Shown here: piece after piece, positions 50,661 through 62,060 of the stretch
Numbering within the stretch: position 1 is the first letter of the stretch
Layout of the letters: every line of letters begins with the position of its first letter
Assembly: GCF_905475395.1 (NCBI RefSeq)
Contig: NC_058338.1
Location: forward strand, 71,063,435 to 71,127,434
Origin: Chrysoperla carnea
Taxonomy: Eukaryota; Arthropoda; Insecta; Neuroptera; Chrysopidae
Length of the DNA stretch: 64,000 nt
Direction: 5' to 3'
The notes under the pieces: model-generated
The model's input: the letters and a program-made list of their open reading frames with translations, nothing else
Told to the model about the DNA's origin: nothing
The model's database searches: none
Translations under genes and position numbers: made by a program

Positions 50661-51697
50661 ATACGGGGTGTTCCAAACCACCCGTCCAGGCTGATTATTC
50701 TGAATAGTTTTCAAAAAAAATTGAAACGAAAAAACACGTATCGAATATTTTTTGAAACTCTATCTAACCATACCAAAAACACCCTCCACCCTCAACCCCT
50801 GTTAGGGGTAGGGGGTGTAACTTGAAAAAATCAAATGGAAACCCCTATTTTTTTCTGCAGATTTGGATTCTTCAGAAGAAAAGACAAACATTTTGTCTAA
50901 AAAATTTTTCCCGATTTTCGGTAGATCACGCTACAATCGACAAAAATCGTTCTTTTAGATTTGGCATTAGAATTGCAGTTCAAGTGAAGGCGAGAAAAGT
51001 TTTTTGAGTCGAGAATAGTTATTTTCAATTTTGTTTTTGTTTTTTTGAAGAAAAGACTATTCTGTTTTTGTTTTTCATATTTTATTATGATTTAGAAAAA
51101 TTATTTTTGTAAAAATGTTTTTTTTTATTTTGGAAAGTCTGAAAAAAAATTAAATCTAAAATGATTCATATCTAATTCTTTCTAAGAGCTTTATTTAGCA
51201 TCCTCCCAATTGTCTAGTGGTTTACCTCAATTACCGCAATTTGACATTTTCGCTTCTCTTTTATTTTCGTTGAATTTCTAACTTTTGTGTTGCTTTTGTT
51301 TTGTTTTTGTTTTGGTTCTGTGTGTTTGTGTTTTTATTTTTATTTTTACTTTCTCGTTTTGATTTTTGTCATTGAACGGCGCAATTCTTATGCCAAATCT
51401 AAAAGAACGATTTTTGTCGATTGTAGCGCGATCTACCGAAAATCGGGAAAAATTTCTTTGACAAAATGTTTGTCTTTTCTTCTGAAGAATCCAAATCTGC
51501 AGAAAAAAATAGGGGTTTCCATTTGATTTTTTCAAGTTACACCCCCTACCCCTAACAGGGGTTGAGGGTGGAGGGTGTTTTTGGTATGGTTAGATAGAGT
51601 TTCAAAAAATATTTGATACGTGTTTTTTCGTTTCAATTTTTTTTAAAAACTATTCAGAATAATCAGCCTGGACGGGTGGTTTGGAACACCCAGTATA
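50661..51697. mobile_element. foldback element with about 324-bp inverted arms
   Basis: Left arm about 50661-50984, right arm about 51372-51697, in inverted orientation with few differences; spacer about 387 bp. The ends are (TA)n 'cggggtgttccaaaccaccc' and 'gggtggtttggaacaccc'. Each arm includes a near-palindromic C-rich centre (cctgttaggggtaggggg). Matching frames are readable in both arms (KKSNGNPYFFLQIWILQKK), but they are by-products of the inverted repeat and not a known protein. Flanking TATA on both sides may be the target duplication. Confidence 0.85.
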
Positions 51698-53680
51698 TAT
51701 TAAGATGGTCAGTTTTTTTACAATTGTTAGATATTTCTACTTAGCTATTGGGCTACTTTAATTAAAGTTAAAAAATCAATTAAATTTAACTTTTACTTTC
51801 ATATAACGATAAACAAAAAGATTAAAATAAAAAACCTTTTGTAAAAATATCTTTCAAGCTTGTTATTTTTCTTATTTAAGGATGCTTTTAATATTTTCAC
51901 ACTGAATTAGGGGTGAAATAGTAAGAAAAGATAATTATTGAAATAAATACCACGAGTATCGTGATATTTATTTCAATAACTATGTCTCAACTCGAAGTCA
52001 ACAAGAATTCATCCTTATAGTAAGAAAAGAGTTAAGAGATAATTTCTATGTTCTAAAAAATATAACCTTTTATAAAAAACTATAAGTGGAAAATCAAGAA
52101 TTGAAACTTTGCAATTATTGAACCTGAATATAAATATTATAATACATCTGTCACCCATCGAAGTGGTATTCTAGATCATCTATTTTTATGTCACTTGCAT
52201 ATGTGTCAAGAGTGACATACTTTTTTCTAAATACATATCATTATTACTACTTTTATTTTCCAAGTTTGCTTTGTTCATATTTTCTTTATACCAACGAAAA
52301 TAATCTTAATATGTCGTTTTTAGATCATTTTTCATAAAAACAACATACTTTGTAACTTGCGAACATCTTATCAAATATATAAACCATGAACTCATAATCG
52401 ACTGATAGTTCTACTATTCCTTTAACCTACATAAGAAGGATTTGGTAATTTTGCCAGATAAAATTAAGTCACGGCTCAATCTCAGTTTTCTTTATTAGTA
52501 AACTTATCTTTTCAACCTTCCGAAAGACAGGTATAAGTAAACGAATAAAGGAAAGAAATATTTAATTATAAAAGGAACGAAATACTTATCTAAATGTGGT
52601 GGAAGTGCTGGGAAGAATGAAAATATCATATTTACTTGCATTCTCCAATAAGTTCATATTGTTTACGTGATATTTGGGCCAATACTAAGAGAGATAATAG
52701 TCAAGTTTGTAAAAGCATGAAATGGTTTTCATATGTTCTTGATTAAAAATCGATCAATAATCGCTCATTCAAATCACCAAAAATATATTCAAAAAGCTCC
52801 TTATTGAATCCTATTAAAATACTTGCAAATAATATAATAGATCGTGTTGCGTTCTCAAATAAGCTCGATAACGTCAAATTTAAGCTATCGTTCTGAACGA
52901 AACGTAGCAGGACAAAAATAAAATATTTTGTCCGACAAAAATACTGCATTGATGAGCTTGTCTATGACCTCGAACATGCCGTACTTAAATATTTTTGCCT
53001 TTCAATACATACATAGTTCATTTTTGCTGAATTGTTTAATAATTATTAGTGCCATCAAGTGGTCATGGTGTCCAACAAATTCCCTGTAGCATTTGAGAAC
53101 GCAGCGCTTTCGAAAAAAGTCGCAGAGAAAAGTTTAGTAGACTCTCTAAAACGAATCCATTCACGAAGTTTCACAGTCACAGTCTATAAACTGCTTTTCC
53201 TGCAACCTGAGAATGTAATTCTACTCTCGGAATCAAGATTCAAGACCAATAATGCCATTTCATTTATCAAAATGTTGTAAATTATTTGAGTAAAAATCTA
53301 AAAAAGAAAAAACAGCTTATAATTTTTGTGGCCATAAATTTAATGTATCGCAATTTTTCATTTACATTTTGACATTACAAAAAAAAGCATGTAATGTACT
53401 AAAAACAGTACCTACTCTCATGTATTATGGTAAGAGTACCTGTAAAAGCAATATTGAGTTGAGTTGAGTTTTTTTTTTCTCACAAAAACATATAACCCAC
53501 AATATTATTAATATATATTATTTACATTTTACAGTCTGCATACCCAGGGAGGTGAGAAATTATACTTTTATAAAATAGTAGTACATTGTATTAAAATTAA
53601 ATATTATAAAAGTAGAAGCAGATGTTCACAAACTCCAACAAAACGTACATGATGCAGGTTTTTTAATGCTTTACTTATGT
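51698..53680. other. spacer, no gene supported
   Basis: Two modest frames (52743-52949 minus, 53059-53280 plus) have no recognisable domain. The second lies in a less AT-rich patch (53040-53280) but starts and ends arbitrarily. Confidence 0.4.
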
Positions 53681-53689
53681 ATATATTGT

Positions 53690-53900
53690 ACACAGTACAC
53701 ACTGACTGAGACTGAGTGGGGATGTTATATTTTGAGGGGGTGTATGCGCACGCAAAACAGTCGCGCGTCTTTGTTTGTGAGCGCGTGCCATCGACGTGAG
53801 ACGCATGTTTACCGATGTCGCGAGCGCCTTATATCGTAGTGGGGATAAGACACAGGCAGCCAGTACCATTTCCCCGCCGCGCGCGCTTCTATACCATACA
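53690..53900. other. CpG-rich island in AT-rich DNA
   Basis: About 210 bp with many CpG and GCGC words (tcgcgcgtc, gagcgcgtgc, gtcgcgagcgcc, ccgccgcgcgcgc), unlike its surroundings. A 96-codon minus-strand frame (53675-53965) crosses it but resembles no family. It may be a promoter of an unseen non-coding gene, or a recent insertion. Confidence 0.5.
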
Positions 53901-54196
53901 TATAACAAACATCCAGTTGCTTGAGCTCCTTTTGATGAATACCTATGCATATATGTATTGAACATGTTTATGTGTGTGAAGGGTGAACTGGTCCATTATA
54001 TGGAGAATAAATCCAGTAAATGAATCAAAATATTTGGCCAATTAAAATAAATTTGAAAAGTTTTTATTTTTACTTTATGGCTCATGAAAATAACAATCTT
54101 TTAATCTAAAATTTAAAACTAATTTAATTTCTCAAGACCTTCCGCTTCCACCATAATTTTATATTGAAACATATTTTAAGAGTCTAGTATTATACA

Positions 54197-54735
54197 GTAA
54201 CTTTATACATTACAGTCTGCATCAAGTCCGGTAGTTCTGATTTTTCGCAGACTTGTTTATGATGTTATTCCAACTTTGTCAAAAATCGAAAAATCCGTGA
54301 AAAATTTCGATTTTGACTGAAATTTAGAAACTGAAAGATTAGAAACTGAAATTTTTAAAGTAGGCTAAATTTGCTACACTATGAGACGAGAGTGGACTCT
54401 GTAGACCCAATACTTTCCGAGATAAAGCCTTTCAAAAATTTATCAACGTAACTTTATACATCAGAGCTAACGTCAAATCCGGTAGTTCTGATTTTTAGCA
54501 GGCTTATTTATGATATTGTCCCAATGAAAAATCCAAGTTTGTGACCTCAAGCGACGAACGCAACTTTGTCGAAATCGAAAAAAACCCGTAAAAATTTAAA
54601 TCAGATTTTAACGATTATAACCCTAAAGGGGTTTTTGAAGTACCTAGTAGATTAAATTTGCTACAATGTGAGACTAGAATCGTCTCTGTAGACCCAATAG
54701 TTTCCGAGATATAACTATTCAAAATTCATCATTTA
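54197..54735 (+). repeat. two direct copies of a roughly 250-bp unit
   Basis: Units start near 54197 and 54448. Both hold 'gtaactttatacat', 'ccggtagttctgattttt', 'ttatgat.tt.t.ccaa', 'aaatttgctaca.t.tgaga', 'tctgtagacccaata' and 'tttccgagata'. Unit 2 has an extra 'gtgacctcaagcgacgaacg' piece. No coding frame. Confidence 0.7.
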
Positions 54736-55329
54736 TTCTAGCTTCGCAATTTTGTGCAATATTTCAGACATCCCTCGAACTACTCTAGCTGGAGTACCAC
54801 TTTGCGAAGAAAAATGATAAACTTTGAAAGTATTTATCTATTAAACACCTTAAAAAGATAGTATCCCTTAAAAGATACCACCTTCAAAAACTACCCCTTT
54901 AGGGTTATAATCGCCAAAATGTGAAAAAAACTGGATTTGATACAGATTATCTCCTACTTAGAACATCTCAATATTGTTTGTTAGATCTTATTACTCTTAT
55001 AGTGCAGTATATATTATAATATAATTGACTCAAAAAAAAAAATTAACCGATAATAGCAGTTTAACAATTGGAAATGGTGAAGGAGGTTATAAAGAACGTA
55101 AAATAAGTCTATTTCCCAGCAGCAAAGTTGGAGTTTGTTTTGGGGGAGGGGGGGTTTCAAAAGGGAGTGGAAAATTATATTATTGCGTTTTCTGATTAAA
55201 GTTGCGGTCAAAATGAAATATGTTCATTAGAAAAGTTCTAGATCACGCCAAAATTTAGAACTTTTATGCAAGTCATTTTTAAAATAACCTCAAGATTTCC
55301 TAGAAAATCTTGCGAAAAAGATGGTATCA

Positions 55330-55416
55330 CAATGGGCTCTACAGCCTAAGTTTGTCCTTTGTGGACAGCCAATATAACCTAACCTAACCTAACCTAACCT
55401 AACCTAACCTAACCAT
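55330..55416 (+). mobile_element. SINE tail with seven AACCT units
   Basis: 'tgtggacagccaatataacc' matches the 3' end of the SINE at 29158-29405. It is followed by an uninterrupted AACCT array (55376-55413), the longest telomere-like tail in the window. The tRNA head and most of the body are absent. Confidence 0.7.
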
Positions 55417-56454
55417 TTAAAAGCATGTAAAAAAGCAAAAAATTAATTTTGCAACAATTAATTTTTTAATTATTGTTGACAAATTGCTTAAAACTTTTGA
55501 AAAATGCAAAAAATAATTACCATTGAGTTCTACAGAAAAAAATACAAAAAAAGTGTTTTATTATTTGAAGCGAAATAAAATTTATGCAGAGGCTGCAACG
55601 ATATTGCTAGAAAGATTCATCTAAAATAGTATATAGCCACAACTAAAATTGATTGACTCATTTACCGATAAAAATTCTACACCACTTCTACACATGCTAG
55701 AAAGATGCGGTTTTCGGCATTCGACGCGGAATTGCTTGAAACCTACGGAAAACTTTGAAAAATCGTCCAAAAATAGTAAAATACACAATTGTGAAGTTTT
55801 TTTTAGGAAGTTCTTTTTAAATGAATTTTTCGATGTTTGAAACATACTTATAAAGTGAATGAAGGTGTTGAAATATGATTTGAACAGACAACTTCTTCAC
55901 TTTTAATTTCATGCTCTCCAGAGGGCATTGTCGAGGAAACCAACAAACCTACCCAACCGGGACCGAAGGTCCGATTCAGTCCTACTAAAACATACACATA
56001 ATGTGTTTTAGTGACCTCGCCATTTCAAAACTAAACATTTTTTCCCAACAGTTTCCAAAAATTCTTAATATCCATCTAATATCTCAGTCACCCTCAATAC
56101 ATGTCTCTGTGAGTGTATATGTATTTAGCTTGTTGATACAGATGCAGCTGAGTCTTCTATAGCTTCAACATACATGAAGGAAGTAGCGAAAGTAACAGGG
56201 GCTATATAAAATATAATACAGAATCCAAGTGCGGTCGGTCGGGTCGTTCGAATATATATATATATAAAACTCTTAGTCTTCTCTTGCAATGGCCATTATT
56301 ATTATTAACTAACTTCTTTTTTTTTTACACGGAATTCAGATTTTAAGTATGTAGCCAGTTTTTTTAATGTTGTTTTACAAAATATATAGGTATTTATATA
56401 TATGATATTCTTTTTAAGACCTGCAATAAGTTTTTGGAGAGTTACAATTTATTG

Positions 56455-56665
56455 AAGGAATAAAAAAAAAACTTTTTGTTTTCTGTTATTCTTTCTGAAT
56501 GAATGAAACAACAAGAAATGTCTGCTCTGAATTTTAAATATTTGAAAGACTCTATTGTTTGAAACTTCTTTCATTGATAAAAATTGGCTCCGTAATCTGT
56601 TTTATATTTCAAGTAGCATTGCCCTCGCGACATCGTCTGCTTAGATTTTGAATAAATTAATGCAG
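56455..56665 (+). repeat. about 210-bp direct repeat, copy 1
   Basis: Nearly the same as 57505-57715: 'gtctgctctgaattttaaat', 'atttgaaagact.tattgttt', 'atttcaagtagcattgccct', 'cgcgaca.cgtctg'. A weaker third copy is at 58840-59000. Confidence 0.8.
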
Positions 56666-56807
56666 AAGTAGCCAAAAATATCTGAGAGGCGAGTATCTGA
56701 GAGCTCATTTTTGGCTCAGAAGTTTCATTAATGCAATGGTTGTAGAGTAGAGGCATTAGCTTCGTTTTGTTGGAAAACATGTCTTTGAGGATTAAGTTCC
56801 AACTTCC

Positions 56808-57165
56808 AATAAAGGATCGGACTAAATTTTTTTTATCACTTCAGATGAACAATTCCCACTTCACGGATAGAAAAAAGCAGTTGGTTTTTAAAAATTTTTA
56901 CTATTAAGCAAGATATGAACGTTTAAAATTCCTAATTAAACAAAGAAGAAGATATCCACTAGCGACGTCATACGTGGGTATCGCCATAGTGATTACATAT
57001 AAAACTTTGTCTTGCTAAAAGCAGATGGGAAACCTATGAATGCCATCTTTGATCATCAACTTCTTCTTTTTTTAATCAATTTTAATTTCACTTTTGTCAG
57101 GGTATCAAGTTTAGTTTTACATTTTTATGGGTAATATGGCCAATAGAAGATGATCCTGATGTCGA
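56808..57165 (-). repeat. dispersed repeat family B, copy 2 (inverted)
   Basis: Reverse complement of 14390-14770. Shared words include 'catacgtgggtatcgccata' and 'gatcctgatgtcgaattggc'-type text at its right end. It is followed directly by a family A piece. Confidence 0.65.
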
Positions 57166-57179
57166 ATTGGCCCTATACA

Positions 57180-57372
57180 AAATTCAGCTTGGTGATCTCG
57201 TTTTCGTTTTTGAGTTATCGTGTTCACGGACGGGGAAGAAATGGACTAATTAGATGATTCTAAGGACACCTATTCAAAAATTTTGTTTGTATCATCAATA
57301 TTTGTAAGAATTACAAACTTGGGACTAAAATTAGTATACCTTGATATATATTTTATACATACAGGGTATAAA
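57180..57372 (+). repeat. dispersed repeat family A, partial copy
   Basis: Right third of family A ('tttttgagttatcgtgttca', 'acaaacttgggactaaa', ending 'atacatacagggtata'), joined to the family B copy on its left. Confidence 0.6.
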
Positions 57373-57504
57373 CAATTTTTTTTTTTTTTTTTTTGAAATG
57401 AGATTGATGCTGTGGCTGCTTTTACCCTTTTGTCCAAAATTTAAGGGTTATGAGCAAAATTAAAATTTTAAAGTACCTAGCAATAAGTTTTTAAGTTAAA
57501 ATAT

Positions 57505-57715
57505 AGAAAAAAAGAACATTTTGTGTTCTGTTATTCTTTCTGATGAATGAAACAACAAATGTCTGCTCTGAATTTTAAATATTTGAAAGACTTTATTGTT
57601 TGGTTATTCTTTCATTGATAAGAATGTCTCCTTAATCTGTTTTATATTTCAAGTAGCATTGCCCTCGCGACATTGTCTGTTTAGATTTTAAATAAACGAA
57701 CGAAAAAGTAGTCTA
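57505..57715 (+). repeat. about 210-bp direct repeat, copy 2
   Basis: See copy 1 at 56455-56665; the two start about 1050 bp apart with the family B/A composite between them. This looks like a duplication or one repeat interrupted by insertion and copied. Confidence 0.8.
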
Positions 57716-57719
57716 CATT

Positions 57720-59170
57720 GTCTAAGAGGACCAATTCATTCAATAATCAAATTTTCAGTAACTCAACCGCATAAAGCAGTATGGATGTCTTTGATAACAT
57801 CAATTGTATATGGAAAAGTCTAAGGCGTTATTAAATCTTTGGACCTCGGTGGCCACCTAACATCTTTGAATGTATTCTGAATTTTGAGAGGTTTCGGGAT
57901 TGTTTTATAATTTTCAAGAAGATTTGAGGATGTTTCCTAATATTATGGAGCCCCCAAAAAGGTTCTAGAATCTAAAATATTTCAAAAAATTCTAGAATTC
58001 TAATTTTAGAAAATCTTTGCCTTCGAGGGGATTTTGATTCCAAATTTTTTTAAACAATCCCGGATCGTTGAATAGTTTTTCGCTTTGAGGCCGTATTCAA
58101 GGAAGGGCAATGTATATTGAAGGCTTGCACAAGGAGGTTGTAGGGTTGCATGTGATGTGATCTTTTGTAACATTTTAAGTTCAAATTTCCCAGCGAAGCG
58201 GCTTTTGTACCGGTTAGTAACAAAGCAAACTCAGTACTGGTTGGTAATAAATTGGTTTAATGATTTCCAAGTTAAATTCTCAATTTACAAGCGGAAACTT
58301 CACCGTTTTCAAAGAAAGCTTTCATCGAAGTTTCTATATCTTGACTTCAATAGAGTTGTGTAATAAAAAGATCATATCGAGGTGAAAAATCCATATTAAT
58401 ATCCCACAGTAATTTTATGTTCGCAGATTTTGAGGCACCAAAATTACCCATTTCGGGATTAAAGCTGGAAAAATCAGTATGTAGTCGATTCCACCTTGCC
58501 AAAAATTGTTAGGCAATTTACACGATATTTAGTTTTTTTCTAATTTTCTTCTTAAATTACATCACTTTGAAAGCGTTCATTTCATATACTTATATATTAT
58601 AACGTTTTTAGATACTCTCTTTGTTTGGCCGAAGAGGCAGAAAATCCAAGAATGCACTGTTGTCAATCAAATGCCTCTTCTTATTTAATGATCAATGTGT
58701 AGAAAAATTCCATTTCATTTTTCTTACTTAAAAGTTTCACGCAAATTCCTACATCATAACAGTAAAGCCAAAGAAAAAAAAAACATAGCCAAAAGGTAAC
58801 CTGCAAATAAAATAATTAGTATTATTCTTAAAACTTAACAAAAGTTTGGAGAGTTATAATTTGTTGAAAAAAAAAACTACTTTTTGTTTGTTGGTCTCTC
58901 TACTGAATGAAACAATGAATGTCTGGTTGAATTTGTAATATTTTGCTAAGACTACATTGAATATGATTTTTTTGTATTTTTTGATAAAAATTGGCATGGA
59001 ATAATAAATTATAACCTATTTATCAGAAGAGTTGCTGGATTGTTTTGTTCATAAAGCGGTACATGCTACCTTTAAAAAGTAGTAGATCCGGTAAAAATGC
59101 AGTAAATTGGTATTTTCCTTAAAAATTTCTACCAAGCTTCAAAAGGTTGCAAAGATAATCGAATAACAAA
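57720..59170. other. spacer, no gene supported
   Basis: It contains the weak third copy of the 210-bp repeat (58840-59000). The 68-codon frame at 58157-58363 has no family signature. Confidence 0.4.
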
Positions 59171-59207
59171 TGAAACAAGTGAAAAAAACAATTTACTGAG
59201 CTAATTG

Positions 59208-59862
59208 TTGAAATATCCTGTATAGAAAGTGTTGAATACTAGTACTTGCATTATTTTTTTTATAAATTAGAAGAGTTTAAAAACCCAACACAATTATGGC
59301 TGCTTTCGGGCGCCATTTATTTGATTTTCGAAGAATTCGAAAATTTTAGAATTATTTTTTTTTTTCAAGAATGTTTCACAAGATCACTAGTTAAAGCTTC
59401 CTGCAAATTCCCAAACCTAAATAGGATTGGAGAAAATGGACACCAAAATTTTTGTCAATTAATTTGCGCCCTAACGCATAAACAGTGACGTTTACGAATA
59501 AATGTCTCAAACAAAATTTATTTATTTTTTTATAAAGAACATTTTTTACATTTAATTTTTCGTGCTATCTCTAACGGTTTACAAGACTCAATGTTGCTCA
59601 TTTACGAACTCAGTCTCACTTTTTACGTCCTGAACACGCTATAAATTAACTAATATAATTTCAGCTTGATATCTCTTTTCGTTTTTGAGTTATCATGTCC
59701 ACAGACGGAGAGACGGCTAGACAGGCGGACAATCAGAAATGGACTAATTAGATGATTTTATGAACACCTATACCAAAATTCATCCATCGTTTCCGGCGTT
59801 ACAAACTTGAGACTAAACTTAGTATACCTTGATGTATATTACATATATACAGATTATCAAAT
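59208..59862 (+). repeat. dispersed repeat family A, long copy 3
   Basis: Begins after 'gctaattgttgaaatatcc' and ends 'acatatatacag'. Carries an extra left part (59250-59450) containing 'agaaaatggacaccaaa', which also occurs at 800-818, showing that this part belongs to the family. Confidence 0.65.
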
Positions 59863-60026
59863 CATTTTGACTGAACTTCAATATAACAGGGTGTCCGAAT
59901 TTTTCTTTAATTTTTAATTCAAACCTCCTTCACCGAACGAGTTGTTGATGTTCTATGTAGAGGTTGATTTATGCAACTCAATGCATTTCAAAAATTTACC
60001 TCCGGAAAACTTTATACATTTGCAGT

Positions 60027-60207
60027 AAACTAGGTTAGGTTTGGTTAGGTTATACTGGCTGTCCACGAGAGACACACTTAAGCCATACAGTCCATTGTGA
60101 AACCATATATGTGTTTTACCACCTATTCCGCTCCCTAAGTGTATTGAGAGGCTGCGTACACTTCCTCCGTATCTATACCATGCATTACACCAGCAAGTCA
60201 CAACCAT
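60027..60207 (-). mobile_element. SINE body and telomere-like tail (inverted copy)
   Basis: On the minus strand: 'ggttgtgacttgctggtgta', 'aagtgtacgcagcctct', 'cgtggacagccagtataacc' and two to three degenerate AACCT units. Same family as 29158-29405, lacking the tRNA head. The antisense frame 59953-60207 is incidental. Confidence 0.7.
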
Positions 60208-60314
60208 TAATTAATAAAATAATCAAATTTCCTGCATTTTTTACAGGACTAATGTGATGTTCTAGTAACCTTATATTTGAATACATGCCTTTCATTACAA
60301 GTTCAAACTACAGA

Positions 60315-60953
60315 TATACCAGATGTATCAGAATAAATGATCAATAGTCCAGAACGTGATAAGGTACATCAAAAGGTAACGTGTGTCTAGAAGTGCTCTA
60401 CTTCAGAGTTACAGACGTTAGAATTATATCCTATCGAATTTATGTCTAATCCATTCAATTTACGAAAAATTATATCGAACTAAAGGTGTTGGTATTTTTA
60501 TGAGAAACATTTTGGCCATTTAAATTTTTGCTCTATCTCTAATGGTTTATTACATCATATGCGAAAATAAGTAATGTGCGTTTTCCATTGAAGTGTACAA
60601 TCCTCACCTTCATGTTAAGTGGTATAATGTGTTGAGATAGCAAAAGCTATTGAAAGTATCACGTATGAGGGACTTTGCCTTATATAAAGTACACAAAAAC
60701 TTGAGACAAATAATGTAAACATTTGGTTATATAATAAAAATATACTTCTTTAACAGTTTTGCTGAATCTCTCTCAATTTATTTGAAAAGGCCGAACCTTA
60801 ATTAGCAAAAATATTCGTAAAAATATTAACAACTTTAACTGGAACCATTTTTCAAAAACGAAATTGAACAAAAATTCGAAAGGATATGCAAAATTTACAA
60901 CATCTCTATCACCCTCTAGGTCATTTACTATTCATTCTGATACACTCGGTATA
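60315..60953. mobile_element. inverted-repeat element (639 bp)
   Basis: Left 'tataccagatgtatcagaat' and right 'attctgatacactcggtata' are inverses with few mismatches; the match extends about 30 bp. It contains a short family A word (60530-60555). No transposase. Confidence 0.65.
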
Positions 60954-61699
60954 AAGATTTTGATTTTTTTTTTTTTTTTGTGGGAATAGTTTTATACTTA
61001 AAATAGATTGACTTTAAGTATTACACGCAGTTATGATCTTTCATATACCTGAAAATACATTATCATAGAAATTTAATTAAAAATCTTTTTTTTTCAAAGG
61101 GGTGTATCGTATACATAATCTATGCTCTAATTTTATTGCTTCACCTGGGAAAATAATCGTAAATTCTAATAATCTTAATGATAATCAAGGCACCAAAAAA
61201 ATATATGTATATGCATTTTGATTAGTTTGATAAAATACGACATCACCAAAACTAAACAAATATTGTGTAATTAAGTGTTAAAAGAATTTAAAAACACTCA
61301 TAAAGTGACTGCATATTTAGTCGCAACGATTTACGCTTGTACCAAGGCAGTGGAAAAATATTATAATTATTATGCGGCTGAACAGACTTTCATCAAACAT
61401 AATTAATCAACACAAAGACAGATAGATACTCACCCAGATAACCGCGTGAAACTTATAAACCCAGCTTTTACATTCTTGAAAAAATTTAATGAAAGATTCT
61501 AACAAAAAAGTTCGATATTGAGGTTTCAACAAAAATACCCACTTTGAGTATTATACCAAATAATATCGAAAACTTTCGATTTTCAGATTTCAATATAAAT
61601 ATTCATTTCGACTCTTTCTGAAAACATTTTAACTATTTTATTAGCGTAAGAAGGAGTCAAGTGGTATATCCATTACATTTTTCGAAGTGAAATAATTAT

Positions 61700-62060
61700 G
61701 GATTATGATTGAATGTAATGTATCTAGTTTCCAAGAACGTTTTATGAATGGTTTTGAAACCTTCAATTGGCCAGCTAGATCGCCAGATCTATCTCCTAAC
61801 GAGTTTTTTTGTGGAATTTTTTTGTTTATTCCTGAAATTTTGCAACAATTAGAGCAAGGAATTGTAAACAATTGTGCGAATATTTGTCTTTAAATGCTAG
61901 AAAATATACAGGGTAAATTTCTACAATCTACTTGGATATTGCTTAGCAAATAATGGAGGAATTCGAACCGATAGAAAAGGTGACCTGGCTGGCCACTTGA
62001 AGATTCCAAAACTACTCATAAGGCGTTCCTGGAAATTACATGCATTACATTTAACCATCA
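61700..62060. pseudogene. two inverted fragments of a mariner-type transposase
   Basis: Plus strand 61705-61830 reads FQERFMNGFETFNWPARSPD then LSPNEFFCGIF, matching the WPARSPDLSPxDFFLWG signature that contains the last catalytic acid (here Asn-Glu in place of the usual residues). The reverse complement of 61970-62060 repeats the same stretch up to 'ggccagccaggtc'. The catalytic context is damaged and the gene is incomplete. Confidence 0.7.

Noticed and set aside
50822..51535. Two matching small proteins (KKSNGNPYFF...)
   Set aside because: They are the same sequence read from the two inverted arms of the foldback element; no known family.
53675..53965. 96-aa minus-strand protein over the CpG-rich island
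   Set aside because: Long only because GC-rich DNA has few stops; composition and motifs are not protein-like.
55376..55413. Interstitial telomere from a chromosome fusion
   Set aside because: The array directly follows the conserved SINE 3' end, which explains it more simply.
59953..60207. 84-aa minus-strand protein
   Set aside because: Reads through the inverted SINE copy.
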